Shown: positions 17,548 to 26,701, counted from the stretch's first letter. The stretch: 64,000 nucleotides of DNA from Mobiluncus sp034180645 (GCF_034180645.1 NZ_JAXFNY010000003.1:1-64000), one strand, 5' to 3'. Notes: a model not told the origin generated them from the letters alone. Numbers and translations are program-made.

Positions 17548-17685
17548 GATAATCTGGGACTGTCTCCTCCTGAAGGGTGAGAGCGGCATGTCCGGGGCGT
17601 GACGAAGCCTCCTACTTCGGACTGATTCTCCTGGATTTTCCGCTCTCAACAGGGTAAAAGCACCTTCGGGAGTTTATAGTTTTTC
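17548..17685 (+). promoter_or_regulatory. Promoter and structured leader RNA of the exporter operon
   Basis: GATAAT at 17548-17553 is a -10-like element that would start transcription near 17560. The RNA can form a 10-bp helix (17567-17576 with 17663-17672, one G-U pair) enclosing a 9-bp perfect helix (17578-17586 with 17640-17648). The apical part can form CGAAG/CTTCG (17603-17607 with 17615-17619). An alternative GGAGG/CCTCC pairing (17540-17544 with 17566-17570) would compete with the outer helix if transcription began further upstream. A U-rich stretch follows at about 17673-17685, 30 bases before the GTG at 17715. No known riboswitch class was recognised. Confidence 0.45.
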
Positions 17686-17714
17686 AAGTGCGTTTTTGAA
17701 ATAAGGAGTAATTT

Positions 17715-19802
17715 GTGAGCGACGAACCTGTGTTCACTCCCCTCGAGGACCCGACCGTCACCCCCGCCGCGGCTGGGGACAGTGCGGAAAAGCCTGCCAA
17801 AGGACTGAAGTCCCCGAAAGAACGATGGAAAGCAAAGAAAAAACCGCAGTTGGGAAACAAAAAGTCCGGGCGTAAATGGGGACGTAAAAAGAAAGTCATC
17901 ATTGGAGTGAGCGCGGTAGCTGTCTTGGCTCTCGCCGGGTTTGGTATTCCCGCAGTGATGGGCCTGGGGGCTCCCAAGTACGACCCCACTGCCGTCTATC
18001 GCGGGGACGTCACCACCGTCGTCAGGGAGGACGTCACCAAAACCATTAGCATGACCGGCACGCTAAAAAGCGCCAAGACCATGACCTTGTTCTCCTCGCT
18101 GAACTCGAAAGTACAGGCTCTCAACGTGAAGGCGGGGGACCGGGTGAACCAGGGTCAGCTGCTGGCACAGTTGGACAGTTCCGAGGCAAATTCGCAACTG
18201 GCTAGCCAGCAGGCGCAGCTGAACGAAAGCCGCGTCACCCAGCAAAACAGCATTGATGAGGCTGCCCAAAACTATCAAAATGCGAAAAGCGCCCTGGATC
18301 AGGGCATGAACCAGGAAATCCGCGGAGCCCAAACCTCGTTGCGGGAAGCCGAAACAGAATACGTGAAATCTTCACGGGCCTACGAACAAATGAAGCAGGA
18401 GAGAGACAACCGCACTTTGCAAGCCTTGCTGGAACAGGAAAATGCCCTGCGCTCGGCTTATCAAGAGGTGGAAAACGCCAGGATGGAAGCGGGCCGGGCC
18501 GGAGCCGCGGTTTCCGAAGCGAACCTGCAGCGCGACATCGCCATCATTGAGCGGAATTCGGCCGCAGCGGATTTGGACCTGGCCAAGAAGGAACTGTCCC
18601 GGCTGCGGGTCGACACGGCCCTAGACCCCGCGCGTCGCGCGGAACTCATCAAGGCCACCAACCAGCGTATCGCGGAGCTGGAAGCGCAGGTCGCCACCTT
18701 GGATCAAAATGTTGATGATGGTAGCAAGGGTGCCAGGTCGGCCTGGTCCCAGCAGGCTCAGGCCAATATTTCCGTGGGCCACGCGAACGAAAACTTGGGG
18801 ATGGCGCGGCGCCAATTCCAGGCTGCGTTACGCCAGATTGACACCCAGATAGCCGAGGCCGGCGAGGCGGTCGCGAAGGCGCAAGGCGCTTTGTCTGACG
18901 CCAAAATCAGCTTGGAATACGCCAAAATCCACGCAGCTCAGGAAGTGAGTTCGAATCTGCGGGCGTTGCGGGCCGCGCAAGCCTCGGCGGGTTCAGGCAT
19001 GGCGGAAGGGCAAAGCGCCATCCAAAAGCTGCGGGCTGACATCAGCTCGGCGCACGTAACTTCCCCGATGTCAGGCATTGTGACCTCCGTAACCGCCAAG
19101 GTTGGCGCCACACCGGAAGGCGCCTTGATGACGGTGGAAGATGACCAAAATATGGTCATCGAAACCCAGATTAAAGAATCCGGGGTCTCCAAGCTCAGCG
19201 TGGGTAACCAGGTCACTTTCACCACTCCGGCCACCGGGGATAAGGAATTTACGGGCGTGGTGTCCTTTATTTCTCCGGCTGCGCTCGACCAGACTTCCAC
19301 GCAGCCCGGACAGGGCGGCGAACAGGGTGGGGGCGGCAACGCCTCGGTCATGTTTCCGGTGCAAATCACGGTGACGGGCGATTTGCAGGGCTTGCGTCTG
19401 GGGTCTACCGCCAAAGTAAAGGCGATTGTTGCCGGTGAAAAGAACGCTCTGACCGTGCCGAAGGGTGCTTTGGTTGATGCGATGATTCCGCTTGACGACA
19501 ACGACAAAGATTCGCAATCCGTGGCGGCTCCCGCTCCGGGGGACATGTCCGGGCCGGAAGTCTCTCGGGAAGATGGCCCGAAGTCCGTACTGGTGATAGA
19601 CAACCCCGACTCGGAAAAGCCGAAGATTCGCGAAGTCCAGGTGGAAGTCCTGGTAGAAGGCAACGGCATGGCCGCAATCAAGGGTAAAGGCATCAAAGAA
19701 GGCACGACCGTGCTGGATAACGCCATGAACTATGTCGGCTTGTCCGGGGAAACCGGTCACTATGTCGATACTCCGCCGGTGATGGAGGGGACTGTTGAGT
19801 GA
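17715..19802 (+). CDS. HlyD/MacA-like periplasmic adaptor (membrane fusion) protein
   Basis: A 695-residue adaptor with a basic N-terminal cytoplasmic region, one membrane span at about 61-82, the first half of a biotinyl-lipoyl domain (about 110-155), a very long coiled coil (about 155-430) rich in Gln/Ala/Glu, the second lipoyl half (SPMSGIVTSVTAKVG), a beta-barrel and a C-terminal domain. GTG at 17715 follows AGGAG. In Gram-positive bacteria such proteins work with a MacB-type ABC transporter, here encoded by the next two overlapping genes. The substrate is unknown; peptides, lipids or drugs are usual. Confidence 0.85.
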   Translation: MSDEPVFTPLEDPTVTPAAAGDSAEKPAKGLKSPKERWKAKKKPQLGNKKSGRKWGRKKKVIIGVSAVAVLALAGFGIPAVMGLGAPKYDPTAVYRGDVTTVVREDVTKTISMTGTLKSAKTMTLFSSLNSKVQALNVKAGDRVNQGQLLAQLDSSEANSQLASQQAQLNESRVTQQNSIDEAAQNYQNAKSALDQGMNQEIRGAQTSLREAETEYVKSSRAYEQMKQERDNRTLQALLEQENALRSAYQEVENARMEAGRAGAAVSEANLQRDIAIIERNSAAADLDLAKKELSRLRVDTALDPARRAELIKATNQRIAELEAQVATLDQNVDDGSKGARSAWSQQAQANISVGHANENLGMARRQFQAALRQIDTQIAEAGEAVAKAQGALSDAKISLEYAKIHAAQEVSSNLRALRAAQASAGSGMAEGQSAIQKLRADISSAHVTSPMSGIVTSVTAKVGATPEGALMTVEDDQNMVIETQIKESGVSKLSVGNQVTFTTPATGDKEFTGVVSFISPAALDQTSTQPGQGGEQGGGGNASVMFPVQITVTGDLQGLRLGSTAKVKAIVAGEKNALTVPKGALVDAMIPLDDNDKDSQSVAAPAPGDMSGPEVSREDGPKSVLVIDNPDSEKPKIREVQVEVLVEGNGMAAIKGKGIKEGTTVLDNAMNYVGLSGETGHYVDTPPVMEGTVE

Positions 19803-20610
19803 CATCATGAGCCTGCCGGGGGTCTTTTCTGAGGGTCGGGCGCATTCACAAGCGTCCCCTCCCGCGCCCACCGGGCAGGGTAGCGAACAGCCGGGGGCGG
19901 CGAAGGGACAGCCGGTCATCGAGCTGAGCGACATCTATAAGGGATTCTTCCTGGGCACCGACCACGAGTTGACCGTGCTGAAAGGCGTGAACCTGGCGAT
20001 TTATCCGGGAGAATTCGTGTCCATCGTAGGGTCCTCCGGTTCGGGCAAATCCACCCTGATGAACATCATCGGCTTGCTGGACCGGCCCACCTCGGGCAGT
20101 TACCTGCTGGGGGACGTGGACATTTCCGAAGCTGACGACAACGAGGCGGCGTTGATTCGCTCGCTTTCCATCGGGTTCGTGTTCCAAAACTTCAACCTGG
20201 TGGGGCGTACCGACGCGTTAAAAAACGTGGAGCTGCCCATGATGTACGCCGGCATCGGGCGTGCTCAGCGCCGGGAACGGGCACTGAAACTGTTGGAACT
20301 GGTCGAAATGAGCGAACGAATCCACCATCAGCCCAGCGAGTTGTCTGGCGGGCAAAAGCAGCGGGTGGCGATTGCGCGGGCGATGGCCAATGACCCGGAC
20401 ATTATTTTGGCTGACGAGCCGACCGGCGCTTTGGACACTGCCACCGGACACATGGTCATGGACCTGTTCCATCGGCTGCACCGCGAGCAGGGCAAAACCA
20501 TCGTTCTGATTACCCACAACCCGGAGTTGGCTCAGCAAACCCAGCGCATCTTCACCATGGTTGACGGTGTGTTGGGCGAGGGTGTGTCGACCAAAGGAGG
20601 CGCCCAATGA
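19795..20610 (+). CDS. MacB/LolD-like ABC transporter ATP-binding protein
   Basis: This 271-residue ATPase carries a Walker A GSSGSGKST, a Q-loop (VFQNFNLVG), the signature LSGGQKQRVAIARA and Walker B IILADEPTGALD. The D/T-G-ALD region is typical of the MacB/LolD branch. The start is probably TTG at 19795, which overlaps the adaptor gene by eight bases and has GGAGGGG five bases upstream; the next ATG at 19807 is further from that site. About 40 non-conserved residues precede the ATPase core. It is coupled to the permease downstream by a four-base overlap. Confidence 0.9.
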   Translation: MSDIMSLPGVFSEGRAHSQASPPAPTGQGSEQPGAAKGQPVIELSDIYKGFFLGTDHELTVLKGVNLAIYPGEFVSIVGSSGSGKSTLMNIIGLLDRPTSGSYLLGDVDISEADDNEAALIRSLSIGFVFQNFNLVGRTDALKNVELPMMYAGIGRAQRRERALKLLELVEMSERIHHQPSELSGGQKQRVAIARAMANDPDIILADEPTGALDTATGHMVMDLFHRLHREQGKTIVLITHNPELAQQTQRIFTMVDGVLGEGVSTKGGAQ

Positions 20611-21977
20611 CTTTCGGAGAAAACGTGCGCCTGGCCCTGGCGGGATTGTGGGCGAACAAACTGCGCGCCATTTTGACCCTGCTGGGCATCATCATCGGTA
20701 TCGCCTCCGTGGTGACGATTCTCACCATTTCCCGCGGTGTGACCAGCGCGGTCACCGACTCGCTCGGTTCCTTAGGGGGGCAGGATATGTACCTCTCGGT
20801 GGATACCAAGGACAATATTGCCAAAGCAAAGTCTCGCCAAGCACAGTCCGGCTCGGACGACCCCACTGATGTGGTTGGGGATTCCGAGAGTACCGAGGAC
20901 GAGGACATGTCTGGGGATAGCGGGTCTGGCTCGGCTTTCGCGGACAGTAACGGGGATGACCAATACCTGACTCCGGAAATCCTGGATCAGATTCGTGAGG
21001 AATTTTCCGACCAGGTTAAAGGTATCAGCGTGCAAGGTATGGGCAGTTTCGGCACCGCTAAGGGCACGGCCGGAGATGTGGACGCGGATGTGCAAACCAC
21101 CAACCAGGATTTCCTGATTGGGTCCAATATGGAAATGGTCGCCGGCCGCGGTTTTGATGCCGGTGAAATCGAAAGCGCCGACACGGTGGCGGTTATCACC
21201 GATATCCTGGCGAAAAAATTGTTCGGGGGAGCGGCACAAAACGCCGTGGGTCAGAGCTTCGAGTTTGACAGTGACGAATCCCAAATGACTTTTCAAGTCA
21301 TCGGGGTTGCCCGGCAGGTGCAAATGAAAGGGGCTGCCAACGCTCTCATCAGTGGCGGCGGGCCGAGCGGGGACAGTTTCTATATCCCCTACACTTTGGA
21401 AGAGGAGATTAGCGGGGTTAAGGATCCGGGGTTCAACTGGGCGACGCTGCGCCCGATTCCCGGCACCGATGCCAAGGCTTTGAAACACGATTTGCAGGAG
21501 TTCTTGGATAAAGCCTGGGCTGACTCGGATTACGGGGTCGAGATTGATTCCATGGACTCGATGATGGATGAGATTAAGAATGTCTTTTCCACTATCTCCT
21601 TGGGACTGTCGGTCATTGCGGGACTGAGCTTGCTGGTCGGCGGCATCGGGGTGATGAACATCATGCTGGTGTCGGTCACCGAACGTACCCGAGAGATAGG
21701 TATTCGCAAGGCTCTGGGGGCGACCCAGTGGAATATCCGGATGCAGTTCCTGGTCGAGGCCATGATGGTGTGTCTGCTGGGAGGGATTCTCGGCGTGGCC
21801 CTGGGGGGCCTGGCCGGATACTTGGGGTCCAACGCGATGGGCAATCCTGCTATCCCGCCCTTGGGTGGGGTGCTGTTCTCGCTGGCGTTCTCGCTGGGTA
21901 TCGGGATTTTCTTCGGCTACTATCCAGCGTCCAAAGCCGCCAAACTCGACCCCATCGAGGCACTGCGCTACGAGTAG
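20607..21977 (+). CDS. MacB-like ABC transporter permease
   Basis: The 456-residue permease has the MacB/FtsX layout: an N-terminal span (about 14-40), a large extracytoplasmic domain (about 45-330) with an acidic Ser/Asp-rich insert near residues 75-125, and three C-terminal spans beginning near SLGLSVIAGLSLLVGGIGVMN. TERTREIGIRKALGAT is the typical coupling-helix motif. ATG overlaps the ATPase stop (ATGA). With the adaptor and ATPase it forms a tripartite exporter. A dispersed palindromic repeat follows the gene. Confidence 0.9.
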   Translation: MTFGENVRLALAGLWANKLRAILTLLGIIIGIASVVTILTISRGVTSAVTDSLGSLGGQDMYLSVDTKDNIAKAKSRQAQSGSDDPTDVVGDSESTEDEDMSGDSGSGSAFADSNGDDQYLTPEILDQIREEFSDQVKGISVQGMGSFGTAKGTAGDVDADVQTTNQDFLIGSNMEMVAGRGFDAGEIESADTVAVITDILAKKLFGGAAQNAVGQSFEFDSDESQMTFQVIGVARQVQMKGAANALISGGGPSGDSFYIPYTLEEEISGVKDPGFNWATLRPIPGTDAKALKHDLQEFLDKAWADSDYGVEIDSMDSMMDEIKNVFSTISLGLSVIAGLSLLVGGIGVMNIMLVSVTERTREIGIRKALGATQWNIRMQFLVEAMMVCLLGGILGVALGGLAGYLGSNAMGNPAIPPLGGVLFSLAFSLGIGIFFGYYPASKAAKLDPIEALRYE

Positions 21978-22009
21978 CCCGGGGTTCCCTATCTAAAAAC
22001 TATTTTTAC

Positions 22010-22060
22010 GCCTCGGTGTGCCATATATGGCACACCGAGGCAAATTAATAGGATTAACGC
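22010..22060 (+). repeat. Dispersed hairpin repeat family A, copy 1
   Basis: A 32-base perfect palindrome (22010-22041, GCCTCGGTG...CACCGAGGC around CCATATATGG) is followed by AAATTAATAGGATTAACG, which contains its own TTAAT/ATTAA dyad. The same unit recurs at 53061-53111. It lies in the 147-bp gap between the exporter permease and the histidine kinase gene and could act as a terminator. Confidence 0.75.
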
Positions 22061-22124
22061 CGGAAAATTATCCTCGGTTCGCAAACGTACCCGTCCACCA
22101 GCAAAATTCCGGCATGATAGTGGC

Positions 22125-23663
22125 ATGTACGAAAGACGCTTTGTTTTTGACCTCGAACAGGACGATGAAGAAATCATCGCCGAAATCGTGTGTCGCGCCG
22201 AGGCTATCTTGGGACCCCAGGAACGGATTACCTTCCCGGTGGGAGCGCACCTAACCGAGGAAGGCCAGCCGGTTCGCAGCATTATTCTGGCGCTATCCGG
22301 CAGTATCGCGCTGGAACGCTCCTCAGAGAGCGGGGATCTGCTGATGCACCATGCTTCGACCGGGCGCATCATCGGCATGCTGTCCTCGGGGGAGGAAATC
22401 GGCGCGTTCTTTACCGCCGTGGTGACTGAAGAGGTCGTGGGGGTCAGCCTCACCCTCGACGAAATGAACATGATTATTGCCGGGGACTCCCGAGTATCGC
22501 TGCTGGTGGCAGCCTTGTTTATGCGCACTTATGATCGCCGGTTGCGTCGCGCGGAGAATCTGCACCTAGAGTCGGCGGTCCTGGCCGATCAACTGGCGCT
22601 GCAGCGGGCGAACTTGGCGAAAGCCCTGGACAAACTGCGCGAGACTCGGGAGGAAATGGCTGCACAAGCCCGGTTTGCCTCGCTCGGTGAGCTGGCGGCG
22701 GGTGTGGCCCACGAACTCAATAATCCGGTGGCGGCGATTCGCCGTGCTGCGGATTACATTCACGAGGATATGCGCATGCTGCTGTCGACCTGCCCCGACG
22801 AAACGTGGCGGAACCTGGCTCTGGAATCCCTGGAAAATGCCGAGGAGGCCCCGTTCTTGTCCACCAAGGAAACACGGGCGCGCAAACGTGAACTGTTGGA
22901 AATCCTGGGAGACGCGACCTTGGTGGAACGCCTGTCCGTGGCGGGAGTCTACAGCACCGACCTGGCCCGCAACCTCGCCAGGGACATGAAAGCCAACCCG
23001 GACACGGATCTGGGGGCCTTGGAACAGGCGGCCGCCATCGGCACCAGTCTGCGCAACCTGCGTACCGCCTCGGGACGCATCATCGACCTGGTGGCGTCCC
23101 TGCGCTCTTATGCGCGTCCCGATGGGGATCCGGTACAAAACGTCGACGTCAACACGGGCCTGCAAGACACGCTGCGCCTGTTGTCTCACCGCTTGGACAA
23201 AATCGACCTCGACGTGCATTATGGCGAACTACCGCGGATTTCTTGCCACCCCGGCCAGCTTGACGAAGTGTGGACAAACCTGATTACGAACGCGGTGGAA
23301 GCCATGTCCGGCGAGGCTTCCGCTGCCAGCGACGCGGTCGGCAAGCGCCCCACCGACCGAGACGAACTGGCGGGAATGATTGGGCAGCTAACCATTAAAA
23401 CGGAAGCCTGCGGCGACCAAATCGTGGTGACGTTCCGCGATACCGGACCAGGCATTGCCCCCGATGTCATCGAACACATTTTCCAGCCGCATTTCTCTAC
23501 CAAAGGCGGCGAAGTGAGGTTCGGTATGGGTATCGGCCTGGGGCTGTGTCGTTCGATTGTGGAAAACCACGGCGGAACCATCCGGCTGGAAAACGTATCC
23601 AATCCGACGGGCACCTTGGCCACCGTGGAACTACCGACCACCGGAATTCCGGTCTCGCTTTAG
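22125..23663 (+). CDS. Soluble sensor histidine kinase with CRP-like N-terminal domain
   Basis: A 512-residue kinase without membrane spans. Residues about 1-140 resemble a cyclic-nucleotide-binding (cNMP/CRP) beta-roll (FPVGAHLTEEGQPV, LALSGSIALER, GRIIGMLSSGEEIG). A coiled coil follows (about 145-185), then a dimerisation/phosphoacceptor domain with His196 in GVAHELNNPVAAI, and an ATPase domain with N box LITNAVEAM, DTGPGI, and GMGIGLGL. It is likely a cytoplasmic sensor of a small ligand or redox cue. The receiver gene downstream is its obvious partner. Confidence 0.85.
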   Translation: MYERRFVFDLEQDDEEIIAEIVCRAEAILGPQERITFPVGAHLTEEGQPVRSIILALSGSIALERSSESGDLLMHHASTGRIIGMLSSGEEIGAFFTAVVTEEVVGVSLTLDEMNMIIAGDSRVSLLVAALFMRTYDRRLRRAENLHLESAVLADQLALQRANLAKALDKLRETREEMAAQARFASLGELAAGVAHELNNPVAAIRRAADYIHEDMRMLLSTCPDETWRNLALESLENAEEAPFLSTKETRARKRELLEILGDATLVERLSVAGVYSTDLARNLARDMKANPDTDLGALEQAAAIGTSLRNLRTASGRIIDLVASLRSYARPDGDPVQNVDVNTGLQDTLRLLSHRLDKIDLDVHYGELPRISCHPGQLDEVWTNLITNAVEAMSGEASAASDAVGKRPTDRDELAGMIGQLTIKTEACGDQIVVTFRDTGPGIAPDVIEHIFQPHFSTKGGEVRFGMGIGLGLCRSIVENHGGTIRLENVSNPTGTLATVELPTTGIPVSL

Positions 23664-23790
23664 GGTCACAAGCCCGGTCGGGCGGTTTCGCGCGGACTGC
23701 TGGTTCTCGTTTTCTGACGTTTTCCGGCAAATTGGTCCAAATCCCGCGACAGAATGAAAGAATAGAAAAGTCCCCAATGAAGGAGAAACC

Positions 23791-24279
23791 ATGAAACTCG
23801 CCATCCTAATCCTTGAAGACGAACCGGAAGTTCGTGCCGCTGTGACCCGTGACCTGCTGGGATTTGCGGACACTTTACGCATCGAACCGGCGGAGGATGT
23901 GCCTGACGCGTGGGAGGTCATCGATGAGATTTCAAACGATGGCGACGCCCTGGCTCTGGCACTGTGCGACCATCGGCTACCCGGCACGACCGGCATCGAG
24001 TTCATGGGCCAGATGATGTCCGACGAACGCACCCAGCTGACCCGCAAAGTCCTGGTGACCGGTCAGGCTGACCTGGCTGACACCGTGCGTGCGGTGAACG
24101 AAGCCGGGCTCGATCAGTACGTGGCGAAACCCTGGAAACCCGAAGAACTCCAAGACGTGGTGCGCACCATGTTGACCGATTATGTGGAACTGGCCGGGAT
24201 TGATCCGGTGCCCTATCTCTCGGCGCTGGATCCGGCGCGGGCGATGGAGCTGACCAAAGGGCTCAGCCGCCCGGACTGA
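23791..24279 (+). CDS. Response regulator (receiver domain, no DNA-binding domain)
   Basis: The 162-residue protein has a receiver domain with acidic pocket Glu9-Asp10, phospho-acceptor Asp60 (LCDHRLPG), Thr90 (KVLVTG) and Lys113 (VAKPWKPEEL). The remaining about 40 residues contain no recognisable output domain. AAGGAG precedes the ATG. The KPWKPEEL motif is common in receivers paired with soluble kinases. It probably signals by protein-protein contact or phosphotransfer. Confidence 0.88.
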   Translation: MKLAILILEDEPEVRAAVTRDLLGFADTLRIEPAEDVPDAWEVIDEISNDGDALALALCDHRLPGTTGIEFMGQMMSDERTQLTRKVLVTGQADLADTVRAVNEAGLDQYVAKPWKPEELQDVVRTMLTDYVELAGIDPVPYLSALDPARAMELTKGLSRPD

Positions 24280-24330
24280 CCGGTTGTCGGCACGCAGCAT
24301 CGAACAGCGAGGAACAAAGGGGCAGGATCA

Positions 24331-25911
24331 GTGAGTAATCCAGATAATCCGCAATCCGAAAACGCTATCGAACCATCAGGTGCGGGCCGGGAAGGAAACG
24401 AACCGGCGGCAGCTCCGCCCCAGTCTCGTGCTGCCACCCCGAAACCCGCAAAACGTCCCATCCGCACTTTGCGGCCCAAACCCCCTTCTAACGTTAAGAA
24501 AACCGCCCCGCTAGGCTTGAAAGAAAAGATTGGCCTGGTGCTGGGGGCTATCGCGTTTTTCGTCCCCCTGCTGGTCGACATCCCGAATCTGGGCGTGCCT
24601 GGCGAACGCATGCTGGCGATTTTCCTGCTGGCTATCGTGTTTTGGATTACCGAGCCGATTCCCCTGACCGCCACCGCGGTGCTGGTCATCGGCCTGGAGG
24701 TCATGCTGGTGTCCACCGGGTCGCCGTTTGACCCCACCGGCGGCGACCCGTCGCAAGCCGAACACGTCGCCAAGTATTCAGAATACTTCGCGACCCTGGC
24801 AAACCCGACAATCATCCTGTTCATGGGTGGTTTTATGATTGCGGAAGGCGCTGAAAAGTTTTCGCTGGACCGCAACCTGGCGGCGGTGTTGCTCAAACCT
24901 TTCCCGGAAAAGGCGCGTCTGACGACCTTGGGACTGATGCTGATTACCGCTCTGCTGTCCATGTTTATGTCCAACACCGCCACGACCGCCACCATGTTTA
25001 CCGTGGTCATCCCCATTTTGGCGGCCCTGCCAAAGGGGCGGGCGCGAGCCGGCGTGGCGCTGTCGATTCCCTTGGCCGCCAACGTGGGCGGTATCGGTAC
25101 CCCGGTCGGCACCCCGCCCAATGCCATTGCGGTCGGCGCCCTGGCCGCCCAGGGCATTCACGTGTCCTTCGGGCAGTGGATGATGATGGCGGTGCCGTTT
25201 ATGCTGGTGGTGCTGTTTTTGTCGTGGCTGTTCCTCAGCGCCGTGTTTATCCCGCGCGATGCCGTGATTCACATTGAAATGACTTCCCAGTGGAACAAAA
25301 CCCCGAAAGCCGTGCTGTTCTACATCATCGCCGGATCCACGATTCTGTTGTGGATGACCGAGAGTCTGCACGGGATTTCCTCCAACGTGGTCGGGTTCCT
25401 GCCCGTTGTGGCGCTGCTGTGTCTCAAGGTCATGAAGGGCGAGGACATTAAGAGCATCGACTGGCCGGTTCTGTGGCTGGTGGCAGGCGGTATCGCGATG
25501 GGCGAGGGCATCGGGAACACCGGCCTGGACAAGTTCCTGGTCGACTCCGTGCCGTGGGATTCCCTGGGTGCGGTGCTGATTGTGGCGCTGCTCGGTTTTG
25601 TCGGTTTCGCTATCGCCAACGTCATCTCCCACTCGGCTTCCGCGAATCTGCTGGTGCCCCTGGCCGTGTCCCTGGCGGTATCCCTGGGTGATTCGGTCGA
25701 TACGGTCACGGTCGCTTGTGCCGTAGCCATCGCCTGCTCGCTGGGCATGTCGCTGCCTATCTCGACCCCGCCGAACGCCATTGCCTATGCCACTGGGGAA
25801 ATCTCGGTGAAACAGATGGCTTTGCTGGGTTTGGTGGTCGGGACCGCCGCCACTGTGGCACTGGTGTTCGCGCTGCCGCGGATGTGGGCGCTGATGGGGT
25901 TTGTCAGCTGA
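24331..25911 (+). CDS. SLC13/DASS family anion symporter
   Basis: A 526-residue permease with a Pro/Ala-rich cytoplasmic N-terminus of about 60 residues and about 11-12 membrane spans. Two inverted repeats carry the substrate/sodium motifs: SNTATTATMF with GTPVGTPPNAIA, and SHSASANLL with LPISTPPNAIA. The S-N-T/S-T-P-P-N pattern marks sodium-coupled di- or tricarboxylate (or sulfate) transporters. GTG at 24331 is preceded by GGGGCAGGA. It follows the two-component pair, which may regulate it (inference, by analogy with carboxylate-sensing systems). Confidence 0.9.
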   Translation: MSNPDNPQSENAIEPSGAGREGNEPAAAPPQSRAATPKPAKRPIRTLRPKPPSNVKKTAPLGLKEKIGLVLGAIAFFVPLLVDIPNLGVPGERMLAIFLLAIVFWITEPIPLTATAVLVIGLEVMLVSTGSPFDPTGGDPSQAEHVAKYSEYFATLANPTIILFMGGFMIAEGAEKFSLDRNLAAVLLKPFPEKARLTTLGLMLITALLSMFMSNTATTATMFTVVIPILAALPKGRARAGVALSIPLAANVGGIGTPVGTPPNAIAVGALAAQGIHVSFGQWMMMAVPFMLVVLFLSWLFLSAVFIPRDAVIHIEMTSQWNKTPKAVLFYIIAGSTILLWMTESLHGISSNVVGFLPVVALLCLKVMKGEDIKSIDWPVLWLVAGGIAMGEGIGNTGLDKFLVDSVPWDSLGAVLIVALLGFVGFAIANVISHSASANLLVPLAVSLAVSLGDSVDTVTVACAVAIACSLGMSLPISTPPNAIAYATGEISVKQMALLGLVVGTAATVALVFALPRMWALMGFVS

Positions 25912-25983
25912 GACGCTGTCCGGCGTGCCTGTTTTTGGGAGCACGGTCACAAGCGCGGTGGGTCCGGGGACGCCGGTTGAGTT

Positions 25984-26007
25984 GGTTTATCCGGTTTATC
26001 CGGTTTA
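25984..26007 (+). repeat. Short tandem repeat GGTTTATCC
   Basis: GGTTTATCC occurs twice head to tail (25984-25992, 25993-26001) and then in part (GGTTTA, 26002-26007), 15-38 bases upstream of the tsaC -10 element. It may be an operator or a slippage-prone tract. Confidence 0.5.
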
Positions 26008-26021
26008 GCTGGCGTGGGGAC

Positions 26022-26034
26022 TAAAATCAGCTCT
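26022..26034 (+). promoter_or_regulatory. Leaderless promoter of tsaC
   Basis: TAAAAT at 26022-26027 is followed by seven bases and the ATG at 26035. There is no ribosome binding site, so the transcript probably starts at or next to the initiation codon. Confidence 0.55.
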
Positions 26035-26682
26035 ATGAAGATTGTTGATGCCCTGACCGGGCCGATTACCCTGTCTGACCTGGCGGCGATTGACGCGGCG
26101 GTGAAACGCGATGAGCTGCTGGTCATGCCTACCGATACGGTTTATGGAATAGCCTCGGTGCCGTTTGCCCCCGCGGCGGTTGCGCGTTTGCAGCAGGCCA
26201 AAGGCCGGGGGGAGGACTTTCCCCCGCCGGTGCTGGTTTCCGGTCCGGCGGCGTTGGAGGAATTGATGGCCCCGGAACCGCAGGCTAGCGCGAGTCAGCG
26301 GCGCGCCGCCCGCGTACTTGCTGAGCGCTTTTGGCCCGGGGCCCTGACTATTATCGTGACCGCCAATCCGGCTCTGGGCTGGGATTTGGGGCAAACCCAC
26401 GGGACGATTGCGCTGCGTCAGCCCAATCACCCGGTGGCGTTGGAAATCCTGGGCCACACCGGCCCGCTGGCCGTCACGTCCGCCAACCTGCACACTCGGC
26501 CTCCTGCCACCGACATTGCCGCCGCCACCCAATATTTTGGTGAGCAGGTCAGTGTTTACGTGGACGCTGGCCCTTCGCCCTCCGGGCATCCGTCCACCAT
26601 CATCAGCTTGGTGGAGGGCACCCCGCGCTTGATTCGACAGGGCGATATTCCTCTGTCCGATATCCTGGCAGCTCTGGCTTGA
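26035..26682 (+). CDS. tsaC: L-threonylcarbamoyladenylate synthase
   Basis: The 215-residue product belongs to the Sua5/YciO/YrdC family that makes threonylcarbamoyl-AMP for the t6A modification of tRNAs reading ANN codons. Visible motifs are the PTDTVYGIA segment, KGRGEDFPPPVLV (a slightly altered K-R-x-x-x-x-P-x region), RFWPGALTIIV and the LAVTSANLHTR signature. The ATG at 26035 fits the leaderless promoter; an in-frame ATG at 26014 would extend into promoter sequence. It belongs after prmC in related genomes. Confidence 0.9.
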   Translation: MKIVDALTGPITLSDLAAIDAAVKRDELLVMPTDTVYGIASVPFAPAAVARLQQAKGRGEDFPPPVLVSGPAALEELMAPEPQASASQRRAARVLAERFWPGALTIIVTANPALGWDLGQTHGTIALRQPNHPVALEILGHTGPLAVTSANLHTRPPATDIAAATQYFGEQVSVYVDAGPSPSGHPSTIISLVEGTPRLIRQGDIPLSDILAALA

Positions 26683-26701
26683 GGCCTCGTGCGGTTATAC
26701 C

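Noticed and set aside
17621..17640. Resemblance to the 5' end of tmRNA (CTGATTCTCCTGGATTTT)
   Set aside because: No tRNA-like domain, tag reading frame or 3' CCA partner is present nearby; the similarity is short.
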